DNA of 9,633 bases from DAOTTW01 sp034437615 (GCA_034437615.1 DAOTTW010000228.1:1-9633), one strand, 5' to 3'; shown: positions 1-6,263, counted from the first letter of the stretch. Program-made: numbers and translations. The notes: a model not told the origin generated them from the letters alone.

Positions 1-142
1 TACGAGTCATTTCTGAGTCAGCTTAGCTTGCCCACATTTTTCTGTCTAGCAAATGGATAAAGTCGAGGTGAAAAGAGATCCGGTAAATGTAGCACACACC
101 GAGTGCATAACTTTAGTGAGTATGCATCTTAACAGGGTTGTA

Positions 143-170
143 TTGATATACGTGTAACAGTTGCATTCTA
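143..170 (+). promoter_or_regulatory. Candidate promoter for the isomerase-phosphoesterase pair
   Basis: TTGATA at 143-148 (four of six matches to TTGACA) is followed after 16 bp by ATTCTA at 165-170, a poor -10 element. The -35 hexamer lies inside the palindrome at 144-159, which is where a repressor would block polymerase. The match is weak and was found by eye. A different promoter in the AT-rich stretch at 100-140 is possible. Confidence 0.25.
144..159. promoter_or_regulatory. Candidate LacI-family operator, copy 1
   Basis: The sequence TGATATACGTGTAACA is an imperfect palindrome in which six of eight base pairs are symmetric around a central CG. It differs at two positions from the perfect palindrome TGTTATACGTATAACA. 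A second site that also differs at two positions lies upstream of the binding-protein gene (1830-1845). A 16-bp even palindrome with central CG is the usual form of a LacI-family operator, and a LacI-family gene lies at 8402-9499. Seen: the two palindromes and their likeness. Inferred: binding by the local regulator. Confidence 0.55.
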
Positions 171-207
171 CCGCTAGTCTGGTGTATGGTCACAGTGCTA
201 GGCGCTC

Positions 208-225
208 GGTGGCGGATCCACCGCC
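208..225 (+). other. Alternative hairpins in the 5' leader
   Basis: Two mutually exclusive 5-bp stems can form: GGTGG (208-212) with CCACC (218-222), or GGCGG (211-215) with CCGCC (221-225). Each has a 5-nt loop. The structure lies about 40 nt before the first start codon and leaves the ribosome binding site free. There is no following T-run, so it is not a terminator. A role in leader folding is possible, but chance in GC-rich sequence is a fair explanation. Confidence 0.25.
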
Positions 226-253
226 GGATGTCTGCCTTGACCACTCAATTGAC

Positions 254-259
254 CGGAGA
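254..259 (+). promoter_or_regulatory. Ribosome binding site fixing the isomerase start
   Basis: CGGAGA followed by G lies about 7 nt before the ATG at 267. No comparable purine tract precedes the upstream in-frame ATGs at 186 and 228, so 267 is preferred as the start. Confidence 0.65.
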
Positions 260-266
260 GCTTACG

Positions 267-1073
267 ATGAACGAAAAACCTGTGTTGGGCGCTAAGCTCA
301 GCGCTACTGAAATTCCCAACTATGTTGATTGGCTGCTTGAAAAGCAACGTGACCTTGAAATTGGCGGCTTAAACAGCCCGGCTGTCATGGACGGTGACTG
401 GCGAGCTGCGTGTCAAAACATCCGATCAATCTTGGATGGCTATAGCGGGCGTCTGGGTTTTCATGGCCCCTGGGTAAACCTTAACATCGCAGCAATTGAG
501 CAGTTTATGATCGACGCTGTGCGTGAACGAATGCAACGCGGCCTTGACATTGCTGCTGAGTTGCAGGTTACCCATATGGTGATTCATAGCCCGTTTGCTT
601 TTCTGGGTAGCCCAGGCACGCCGACTAGCGTCACAGAAGCCATTGATCGCACACTGTACACGTTAGCGCCTGTGGTCCAACGCGCTGAGCAAATCGGCTG
701 CACCCTGGTTGTAGAAAACACGCACGACAAGCACCCGCGTTACCTCACTGCACTGGTGCAGGCTTTCAATTCACCCGCGCTACGTCAAAGCCTGGACGTG
801 GGCCATGCGCAGATTACCTGGGCGTTAGGCGGCGAACCGCCGGATGCCTACATATATGAGGCGGGTGACATGCTAGAACACATCCATTTGCAAGATACAG
901 ACGGCTATGCTGACCGTCACTGGGCGATTGGGGATGGCAGTATCCGCTGGTTCAGCGTGTTCGATGCCATCCGTAAACAGGGCATCCGTCCCCGCTTGAT
1001 CCTCGAACTGCGCGACAACAGCACGTTGATGCGCTCAGCTCAGTGGCTCAGTGATCGCGGGCTGACGCAGTAA
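267..1073 (+). CDS. Sugar phosphate isomerase/epimerase, TIM barrel
   Basis: This 268-residue protein matches the xylose isomerase-like TIM-barrel family (AP_endonuc_2 fold). Members isomerise or epimerise keto-sugars, sugar phosphates or related polyols in the cytoplasm with a divalent metal. Putative metal ligands fall at the expected strand ends: E150 in VVENTHD, D177 and H180 in SLDVGH, H205/H207 in EHIHLQD, and E247 in LILEL. H66 (FHGPW) and H107 (VIHSPF) probably also line the active site. The length is normal for the family. The start at 267 is chosen for its ribosome binding site; starting at 186 would add 27 atypical residues. It is first in a probable two-gene unit, 19 bp before the phosphoesterase. 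Context suggests it handles a sugar released from the substrate of the downstream importer, but the family is too broad to name the reaction. Endonuclease IV is the other branch of this fold; that is unlikely because its full set of metal-binding His/Glu motifs is not seen. Confidence 0.8.
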   Translation: MNEKPVLGAKLSATEIPNYVDWLLEKQRDLEIGGLNSPAVMDGDWRAACQNIRSILDGYSGRLGFHGPWVNLNIAAIEQFMIDAVRERMQRGLDIAAELQVTHMVIHSPFAFLGSPGTPTSVTEAIDRTLYTLAPVVQRAEQIGCTLVVENTHDKHPRYLTALVQAFNSPALRQSLDVGHAQITWALGGEPPDAYIYEAGDMLEHIHLQDTDGYADRHWAIGDGSIRWFSVFDAIRKQGIRPRLILELRDNSTLMRSAQWLSDRGLTQ

Positions 1074-1092
1074 AGGCGCTGGAAAACACCAT

Positions 1093-1794
1093 ATGAAACC
1101 GGAAAATCACCAATACACGTCCCATGTCGGGCGCAAATTTAATGCGGATGGCAGTCCGCGCCTCTTCCCTGGTACGACGATCATCAGCTTTATCCCGGAT
1201 GATTCGTCGGTGTGGGCTACGCTGCACGAGCTACAAGCAACCCTGAGCGCACAGCCCTATGCACATAAGTTTGCGCCCCTGCCGCCAAGCAGCTTTCATA
1301 TGACGGTTATGAGCCTCTTGAACGACCAGGGCCGACGAGCTGAAAACTGGTCCAAGCACTTACCCCTGGATACACCATTGCAGTCAGTGGATGCCTTTCT
1401 GGTTGAACGTATGCCGACAGTTCCCGTACCGAACGGCTTTGACATGGCCTTCAGTCGTTTACCCAGCACAGGCGGTTTATCGCTATACATCGAACCAGCC
1501 GACGATGAGACGGACGCGGCACTGAGCGCTTACCGCAATCAAATTGCTGATGTGACGGGTGTGCGCCACCCCGACCACGAGACGTACCGCTATCACATCT
1601 CGTTGGCGTATCGCCTGATCGTCTTGACCGACGCCGAACAACAAGTGCATGAGCAACTGCTGCAAGCATACGAACGGCAAATCCGCGCTAACCTGGGTCG
1701 TTTCCGTGTAGGTCCGCCCCAACTGACATTTTTCGACACGATGTTTGAATTTGTGCTACCAGAGCACAAAAATCGCTTGCTCTCGCGCACCTGA
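1093..1794 (+). CDS. 2H phosphoesterase, DUF1868-type
   Basis: The 233-residue protein carries the two catalytic motifs of the 2H phosphoesterase superfamily (named for 2'-5' RNA ligase and cyclic phosphodiesterases): H69-M-T71 and H168-I-S170, about 100 residues apart as expected. The N-terminal stretch VGRKFNADG followed by LFPGTTII is what I associate with the DUF1868 branch, whose substrates are not established. Related 2H enzymes cleave 2',3'-cyclic, 1'',2''-cyclic or linear 2',5' phosphodiesters. There is no signal peptide or membrane segment, so it should be cytoplasmic. A GGA at 1081-1083 lies 9 nt before the ATG. The gene follows the isomerase by 19 bp and is followed by a 247-bp gap with an operator, so it closes the first transcription unit. 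Seen: motifs and placement. Inferred: action on a phosphorylated or cyclic-phosphate intermediate of the same pathway. A role in RNA metabolism is the alternative. Confidence 0.8.
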   Translation: MKPENHQYTSHVGRKFNADGSPRLFPGTTIISFIPDDSSVWATLHELQATLSAQPYAHKFAPLPPSSFHMTVMSLLNDQGRRAENWSKHLPLDTPLQSVDAFLVERMPTVPVPNGFDMAFSRLPSTGGLSLYIEPADDETDAALSAYRNQIADVTGVRHPDHETYRYHISLAYRLIVLTDAEQQVHEQLLQAYERQIRANLGRFRVGPPQLTFFDTMFEFVLPEHKNRLLSRT

Positions 1795-1829
1795 GGCAAA
1801 ACCGAGCTACACACGCCAAGCGGTGCAAC

Positions 1830-1845
1830 TGTTTTACGTATAACT
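1830..1845. promoter_or_regulatory. Candidate LacI-family operator, copy 2
   Basis: TGTTTTACGTATAACT has six of eight symmetric pairs around a central CG and differs at two positions from TGTTATACGTATAACA. The reverse complement of copy 1 matches it at 12 of 16 positions. It lies about 200 bp before the binding-protein start, upstream of the promoter candidate at 1867-1896. It also overlaps TATAAC at 1839-1844, which could be a -10 box although no good -35 precedes it. Control by the LacI-family protein encoded at 8402-9499 is inferred. Confidence 0.55.
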
Positions 1846-1866
1846 TTTTCAATGCTTAAACACGAA

Positions 1867-1896
1867 TTGGACAAAGCTTAATGGCAAGCGGATAAG
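1867..1896 (+). promoter_or_regulatory. Candidate promoter for the importer operon
   Basis: TTGGAC at 1867-1872 and GATAAG at 1891-1896 are separated by 18 bp. Each matches the sigma-70-type consensus at only four of six positions, so this is a weak call. It would give a leader of roughly 135 nt. The operator-like palindrome would then sit upstream of the -35 box, which suits looping, activation or a different promoter overlapping TATAAC. Confidence 0.25.
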
Positions 1897-1940
1897 CTGA
1901 TGAGGAAATCAAAGCGGATTCAGATGATCCTTGTGCGAAC

Positions 1941-1974
1941 GCCAAGAATAGCGTCCGTAAATAGCGGACATGGC
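1941..1974 (+). other. Leader stem-loop before the binding-protein gene
   Basis: GTCCG (1953-1957) pairs with CGGAC (1965-1969) across a 7-nt loop, and GCCA (1941-1944) can pair with TGGC (1971-1974) outside it. No T-run follows, so it is not a terminator. It lies 54 nt before the AGGAG ribosome binding site and does not cover it. It could stabilise the message or be chance. Confidence 0.3.
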
Positions 1975-2041
1975 AATCCGTATCCCTACGATCATGTGGG
2001 TCTGTTTTCGTCTATCCATCAAAATATAGGAGATTGCCAGA

Positions 2042-3943
2042 ATGCGCAAATTCAGTTTGATGTTTCTCGTAATGCTTGCTGCGCTGTTGGTGCAGACAAG
2101 CGCCATCGCCCAAGACACCGAATACAACGAAGCGCCCATGTTGACCGAGTTGGTCGACGCGGGCGAATTGCCGCCCGTTGCGGACCGCCTGCCATCGAAC
2201 CCCCGTGTAATCACACCATACGAAGAAATCGGTGAATACGGCGGTACGTGGCGTCGTGCCTTTCGTGGCGCTGCGGATGATCGTGGCCCGCAAAAGCTGA
2301 TGTGGGAGCGCCCCGTCCGCTACTACCAGGACCCGGCCACCAACTCCGTCGAGATCGTGCCAAGCTGGGTGTCCAGCATCGAAGGCAACGAAGATGCGTC
2401 CGAGTTCACCTTCACCATTCGTGATGGCCTGCGCTGGAGCGATGGCGAACCCGTCACCGTCGATGATGTGCGCTTCTGGTACGAAGATGTCATCTCCAAC
2501 GAGGACCTGACGTCCGTCTTCCCGTCGCTGCTCAGCGTGAACGGCGAACGTATGATCATCGAGTACCCGGACGACCTGACATTTGTTGTGCAATTTGCCG
2601 CGCCGAACCCGCTGTTTTTGGCTCAGGCTGGCCGCCAATACTGGAGTTTCGCGTTGCCTGAGCACTACCTGCGTAACTTCCATGCCGATTACACCGACGC
2701 CGATAGCCTGGCTGCTGCTGTAGAAGAGAACGAAGTCGATAACTGGACCGACCTGTGGGGTCGTCGTGGCAAGATCGAAAGCTTCTGGCTGAACCCAGAC
2801 GTTCCGGTGTTGAATGCCTGGCAGATCGTGACGCCACCACCCGCTGATGTCGTCGTGTTTGAGCGCAATCCGTATTACTTCGCCGTCGATACCGAAGGCA
2901 ACCAGTTGCCCTACATCGACCGCATCGAACACACCCTGTTCCAGGACCAGGAAACGTTTAACCTGTTTATCGTGCAGGGCCAGATCGACCTGCAAGGCCG
3001 CCACGTCAACGTCGGTGACTTCACGCTGTATGCCGAAAACGCCGAGGCCGGTGATTACAGCATCGTGCAGTGGCGTAACGCCAACACCGAAACGCTGTGG
3101 CCCAACCAGACGGTAGACGATCCGGTGATTGCAGAACTGTTCGCGGACATCCGCTTCCGTGAAGCCATGAACGTCGCCATTGATCGCGAAGTCATCAACG
3201 AACTGGTCTATGCTGGCTTGGCCGAAGCGCGTCAGGCCAGCCCGATCAGCGGCTCGCAGTTCTACGATGCCGAATTTGAAACAAAATGGGCTGAATATGA
3301 CCCGGAGCGTGCCAATGCGCTGTTGGACGAAATTGGCCTGACCGAATTCAACGGCGATGGCCTGCGTCTGCGCCCAGATGGTGATCCGCTGGTGATCCGC
3401 ATTGACACGCCGCTGTTCCAGACGACCATCGACTCGCTGGAATTGGTCTCGGCTTTCTGGCAGGAGGTCGGCATCGGCACCAACATCAACGTGATGGACC
3501 GCAGCCTGTACCTGGACCGCGCCAACGCCAACGACATCATGATGGGCCACTGGGGTTGGGGCCGTGATTACTTCGTGGCGAGTCCTGGCCGCTGGTTGGG
3601 TACGATCAACGACGGCTCGTTCGGCCTGGCCTACGGTAACTTCTTTTCAGGCCGCGAACCCGCCATTGAGCCGCCCGCCGACCATCCCATCTACGACGTA
3701 TGGAATGCCTGGGAGCGTGTCAGCACTGCCACGACCTTCGAAGAAGCGCTGGAACACGCACAGGAGATGGTCAGCATCCACCGCGAGAATGTGTTAGCCG
3801 TTGGCCTGGTCGGTGAAGACCCCAAGCTCTACATCAAGAGCAACCGCGTCGGCAACTTCCCCGCAGGTTTGATTGACGACGACGTGCTGCGCCAGATCGG
3901 CCTGGCCGCCCCGATGCAGTTCTTCATCCGCAGCGAGCAGTAA
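2042..3943 (+). CDS. ABC transporter substrate-binding protein, family 5
   Basis: This 633-residue protein is the extracellular receptor that captures the substrate and delivers it to the two permeases encoded next. A signal peptide spans residues 1-23: MRK, a hydrophobic core, then AIA before Q24, a type I signal peptidase site. There is no lipobox, and I find no cysteine anywhere in the protein. The mature part shows the SBP_bac_5 pattern: YGGTW at 66-70 and the signature region around 103-150 with VPSW, FTIRDGLRWSDG and VTVDDVRFWYEDV. It is longer than the roughly 540 residues usual for E. coli DppA or OppA, and closer to the oligosaccharide-binding members of the family such as the cellobiose- and xylooligosaccharide-binding proteins of Thermotoga. 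With a LacI regulator and a sugar isomerase alongside, a sugar cargo is likelier than a peptide, but that is inference. AGGAG at 2028-2032 supports the start. Codons ending in C are strongly preferred, as expected for an abundant protein. Confidence 0.9.
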   Translation: MRKFSLMFLVMLAALLVQTSAIAQDTEYNEAPMLTELVDAGELPPVADRLPSNPRVITPYEEIGEYGGTWRRAFRGAADDRGPQKLMWERPVRYYQDPATNSVEIVPSWVSSIEGNEDASEFTFTIRDGLRWSDGEPVTVDDVRFWYEDVISNEDLTSVFPSLLSVNGERMIIEYPDDLTFVVQFAAPNPLFLAQAGRQYWSFALPEHYLRNFHADYTDADSLAAAVEENEVDNWTDLWGRRGKIESFWLNPDVPVLNAWQIVTPPPADVVVFERNPYYFAVDTEGNQLPYIDRIEHTLFQDQETFNLFIVQGQIDLQGRHVNVGDFTLYAENAEAGDYSIVQWRNANTETLWPNQTVDDPVIAELFADIRFREAMNVAIDREVINELVYAGLAEARQASPISGSQFYDAEFETKWAEYDPERANALLDEIGLTEFNGDGLRLRPDGDPLVIRIDTPLFQTTIDSLELVSAFWQEVGIGTNINVMDRSLYLDRANANDIMMGHWGWGRDYFVASPGRWLGTINDGSFGLAYGNFFSGREPAIEPPADHPIYDVWNAWERVSTATTFEEALEHAQEMVSIHRENVLAVGLVGEDPKLYIKSNRVGNFPAGLIDDDVLRQIGLAAPMQFFIRSEQ

Positions 3944-3959
3944 GCGCGGCCTAGTTTAC

Positions 3960-3988
3960 GTAGGGGCGCAGCATACTGCGCCCGCTAC
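3960..3988 (+). other. Strong intercistronic hairpin
   Basis: GGGCGCAG (3964-3971) pairs perfectly with CTGCGCCC (3976-3983) around the 4-nt loop CATA. GTAG (3960-3963) extends the stem with CTAC (3985-3988) past a single bulged G at 3984, giving 12 pairs in all. It starts 16 bp after the binding-protein stop. No T-run follows, so it is unlikely to be a full terminator. By analogy with the palindromes between malE and malF of E. coli, it may protect the upstream message from 3' decay and so raise binding protein over permease. Confidence 0.65.
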
Positions 3989-4017
3989 CGAAAACGACGA
4001 CAAATCCAAAATACCTG

Positions 4018-4031
4018 CCCCTGAAAAGGGG
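4018..4031 (+). other. GAAA-tetraloop hairpin inside the repeat
   Basis: CCCCT (4018-4022) pairs with AGGGG (4027-4031) around a GAAA loop of the stable GNRA type. In the inverted copy the left arm reads CTCCT, which still pairs through one G-U wobble if read as RNA in the same sense. Pairing is therefore kept despite the base change, a hint that the structure matters. Confidence 0.5.
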
Positions 4032-4105
4032 GATCGAGGGGCTGAGAGCAAATTCGCGGGTAAAATACACCTACCTGAGTCGTTACGTTATAGTTGCATA
4101 GCGCC

Positions 4106-4110
4106 GGAGG
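4106..4110 (+). promoter_or_regulatory. Ribosome binding site fixing a GTG start
   Basis: A perfect GGAGG lies 6 nt before the GTG at 4117. No ATG is as well placed, and the protein read from this GTG begins exactly where DppB-type permeases begin (MLGYILRRI). Confidence 0.8.
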
Positions 4111-4116
4111 TCCACT

Positions 4117-5103
4117 GTGCTTGGCTACATCCTACGCCGCATTGTGTTGTTTATACCGACTGTTTTTTTTATTTCCGTCATCTCGTTCGTCATTATCCAA
4201 CTGCCACCGGGCGATTACCTGACGACCTACATTGCGACGCTGGCGCAGCAGGGCGATGACATTAGTCTGGCGGAGATTGCGCAGCTTGAGAAACGCTACG
4301 GCCTGAACGATCCTATCTATGTGCAGTACCTGCGCTGGGTTGAGGGCATCATTACCGAGGGTGATTTTGGGCAGTCGTTCGAGTGGCAAGCACCCGTTTC
4401 AAGCCTGATCTGGGATCGTCTGGGCGCAACGGTGTTGATTTCATTCCTGACGCTGATGACGACCTGGGTGATTGCCATACCAATCGGCGTGTATTCTGCG
4501 ACGCATCAGTACACGCTCATTGATTATGTGTTTACGCTGTTTGGCTTTATCGGTAAGGGCATCCCGAATTTCATGCTGGCGCTGATCCTCATGTGGGTGC
4601 TGTTCTCGGTCTTTGGCTGGAACGTTACGGGTTTGTTCTCGCCGGAATATGTCAATGCACCCTGGAGCGTGGACAAATTCCTGGATTTACTGTCTCATCT
4701 GGTGGTACCAATCATCGTGCTGGGCACAGGCGGTGCCGCTGATTTAATCCGTGTGATGCGGGCCAACACGCTGGATGAATTGAACAAGCCCTATGTCGAG
4801 ACAGCACGCGCACAGGGCTTGAGCGAAACGGCGATTATCTGGCGTTACCCGGTGCGGGTCGCCTTAAACCCGTTTGTCAGCACGATTGGCTATGCCCTGC
4901 CGCAGTTGATCTCCGGGGCAGTGATTACCGCTGTCGTGCTCAATTTGCAGACGACCGGGCCGATGCTGCTGCGTGCGTTGCAATCACAGGATATGTACCT
5001 GGCTGGCACCTTCATCATGTTGCTGAGCATCTTCACTGTGATCGGCACCTTGCTATCCGACTTGTTGCTGGCGTGGGTTGACCCGCGCATCCGGCTGGAG
5101 TAA
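4117..5103 (+). CDS. ABC transporter permease, DppB/OppB type
   Basis: This 328-residue inner-membrane protein forms half of the translocation channel of the importer. The N-terminus LGYILRRIV and the first hydrophobic segment (about 8-28) are typical of DppB. Further membrane segments lie at about 103-127, 137-166, 190-208, 255-278 and 295-320, the six expected. After the first segment comes a long external stretch ending in GDFGQSF, also typical. The EAA loop that contacts an ATPase lies at about 226-249, with ETARAQGLSETAIIWRYPVR. Translation starts at GTG behind GGAGG. The gene is separated from the binding-protein gene by 173 bp holding a dispersed repeat, and from the next permease by only 5 bp. 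The substrate cannot be read from this protein; names such as DppB reflect family only. Confidence 0.92.
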   Translation: MLGYILRRIVLFIPTVFFISVISFVIIQLPPGDYLTTYIATLAQQGDDISLAEIAQLEKRYGLNDPIYVQYLRWVEGIITEGDFGQSFEWQAPVSSLIWDRLGATVLISFLTLMTTWVIAIPIGVYSATHQYTLIDYVFTLFGFIGKGIPNFMLALILMWVLFSVFGWNVTGLFSPEYVNAPWSVDKFLDLLSHLVVPIIVLGTGGAADLIRVMRANTLDELNKPYVETARAQGLSETAIIWRYPVRVALNPFVSTIGYALPQLISGAVITAVVLNLQTTGPMLLRALQSQDMYLAGTFIMLLSIFTVIGTLLSDLLLAWVDPRIRLE

Positions 5104-5108
5104 GCGTC

Positions 5109-6263
5109 ATGGTCGAGACCAACCCAACGATCGCACCGACGGGTGCCGCAACAGCCGACGAACGCTACTATTCGGCGTCTCAATGGCGGCTGATGTGGTG
5201 GCGCTTCCGCAAACATCGGCTGGCAATGGCGAGTGGTGTGGTAATCATCCTGCTGTATCTGCTGGCGCTTTTTGCCGAGTTCATCGCCCCCTATGATCCG
5301 CAGGCGTTTAGCCGCTTGCACGCTTACGTTCCCCCACAGACCATCCGCCTGATCGACCATGAGGGCAAGCTACGGCTGCCCTTTGTCTACGGCCTCGAAC
5401 GCGAACGCGACCCCGAAACGCGCCGTTTGAGCTACGTTGAGGACACCAGCAGCATCTATCGCGTGCATTTTTTTGTCCGGGGGGACGTGTACAAGTTCTG
5501 GGGCTTGTTCCCTGGCGACATGCACCTGTTTGGCCTGGCAGCAGAGGACCGAGGCGTCACAGGCGGCACAATCTATTTGTTAGGAACAGATCGGCTTGGG
5601 CGCGATATGCTATCACGCATCGTCTACGGTGCCCGTGTGTCGCTTTCTATTGGGCTGGTGGGTGTGCTGATTAGCTTTGTGCTGGGCATCGTGATCGGCG
5701 GTATCTCCGGCTATTATGGCGGCCTGCTCGATAGCTCCATCCAGCGTGTGATCGAGTTTCTGCGGTCGATGCCGACCATCCCATTGTGGATGGGGCTGGC
5801 GGCAGCGCTGCCCGTGAATTGGCCGCCACTCACGGTTTACTTCGTGATTACGCTGCTGTTGTCGATTATCGGCTGGACTGGACTGGCGCGTGTTGTTCGT
5901 GGGCGCTTCCTGTCGTTGCGGCAAGAGGATTTTGTGCTGGCGGCTAAGTTTTCGGGGGCCAGCGAACGGCGCATCATCTTTCGGCATATGGTGCCGTCTT
6001 TTGCCAGCCACATCATCGCATCGCTGACTTTAGCCATCCCAGATATGATCCTAGCGGAAACGTCGCTCAGCTTCCTGGGGCTGGGGTTGCGTCCACCTGT
6101 CATCAGTTGGGGCGTGTTGCTGCAAGAAGCGCAAAACTTGCAGACGATTGCGCTGTATCCCTGGTTGCTAGTACCGGGCCTCTTCGTAATCGTGACGATT
6201 CTCGCCTTCAACTTCTTGGGCGATGGGCTGCGCGATGCCGCCGACCCTTACAGCAAACATTGA
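5109..6263 (+). CDS. ABC transporter permease, DppC/OppC type
   Basis: This is the second channel subunit, 384 residues against about 300 for E. coli DppC. The N-terminal cytoplasmic tail and first membrane segment (about 40-60) are followed by an unusually long external region (about 61-158) before the conserved LLGTDRLGRDMLSR stretch at 157-170. Further membrane segments lie at about 176-200, 220-235, 242-262, 300-318 and 350-370. The EAA loop is at about 275-295 (VLAAKFSGASERRIIFRHMVP region). The extra 80 or so residues, rich in charged and aromatic residues, may form a small domain that meets the binding protein. The start lies 5 bp after the previous stop, and its GGAG (5097-5100) sits inside the end of the upstream gene, implying coupled translation. 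Confidence 0.92.
   Translation: MVETNPTIAPTGAATADERYYSASQWRLMWWRFRKHRLAMASGVVIILLYLLALFAEFIAPYDPQAFSRLHAYVPPQTIRLIDHEGKLRLPFVYGLERERDPETRRLSYVEDTSSIYRVHFFVRGDVYKFWGLFPGDMHLFGLAAEDRGVTGGTIYLLGTDRLGRDMLSRIVYGARVSLSIGLVGVLISFVLGIVIGGISGYYGGLLDSSIQRVIEFLRSMPTIPLWMGLAAALPVNWPPLTVYFVITLLLSIIGWTGLARVVRGRFLSLRQEDFVLAAKFSGASERRIIFRHMVPSFASHIIASLTLAIPDMILAETSLSFLGLGLRPPVISWGVLLQEAQNLQTIALYPWLLVPGLFVIVTILAFNFLGDGLRDAADPYSKH

Larger units (their letters stand above)
1..266. other. Leader region without a supported gene
   Basis: No reading frame here looks like a protein, and I see no tRNA or end of an upstream gene. The stretch is visibly more AT-rich than the genes that follow. It holds a candidate LacI-type palindrome at 144-159, a weak promoter candidate overlapping it, and a short hairpin-forming stretch at 208-225 between the promoter area and the first gene. 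An ATG at 186 opens a frame that joins the first gene, but it has no Shine-Dalgarno sequence and the extra 27 residues do not resemble the family. Confidence 0.6.
1795..2041. other. Regulatory gap before the ABC importer genes
   Basis: This 247-bp stretch has no convincing gene. It contains the second operator-like palindrome (1830-1845), a modest promoter candidate (1867-1896), a leader stem-loop (1941-1974) and the Shine-Dalgarno sequence AGGAG at 2028-2032. I see no hairpin followed by a T-run after the phosphoesterase stop, so read-through from the first unit cannot be excluded. Confidence 0.6.
3960..4086 (+). repeat. Dispersed intergenic repeat, copy 1
   Basis: Between the binding-protein and permease genes lies a repeat that recurs in inverted orientation at about 9520-9633. 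The core 4009-4067 aligns without gaps to the reverse complement of 9535-9593, and I count 51 of 59 identities. The likeness extends left to 3977-3988 (against 9613-9624, 10 of 12 matches) and right through CCTGAGT to 4086 (against 9520), with a few gaps. It begins with a large palindrome and contains a GAAA-loop hairpin; both are listed separately. There is no reading frame and no transposase. It resembles a REP- or MITE-like element that may be present in many copies in this genome. Confidence 0.75.

Noticed and set aside
186..266. An upstream ATG extending the isomerase by 27 residues
   Set aside because: There is no ribosome binding site before 186 or 228, the added residues are unlike the family, and the good purine tract sits before 267.
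1900..2235. A 111-codon plus-strand frame spanning the gap before the binding-protein gene
   Set aside because: More than half overlaps the binding-protein gene in another frame, there is no ribosome binding site, and the basic, His/Arg-rich translation resembles no protein family.
2012..3550. A 512-codon open frame on the minus strand opposite the binding-protein gene
   Set aside because: It lies antisense to a clear family-5 binding protein with strong C-ending codon preference, which removes stops from this opposite frame. The translation shows no recognisable domain and is full of low-information Val/Gln/Asp runs.
3946..3967. An operator-like stretch around TTTACGTA after the binding-protein stop
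   Set aside because: Only the inner eight bases resemble the operator palindrome; the flanks (TAG and GGGG) do not fit, so it is probably part of the repeat edge.
4088..4094. TATAGT as a possible -10 box for a promoter just before the permease gene
   Set aside because: No acceptable -35 hexamer lies 16-18 bp upstream; the likeness to a -10 alone is not enough.
3873..4259. A 128-codon frame bridging the binding-protein end, the spacer and the permease start
   Set aside because: It crosses two well-supported genes out of frame and translates the repeat element; it is a shadow, not a gene.
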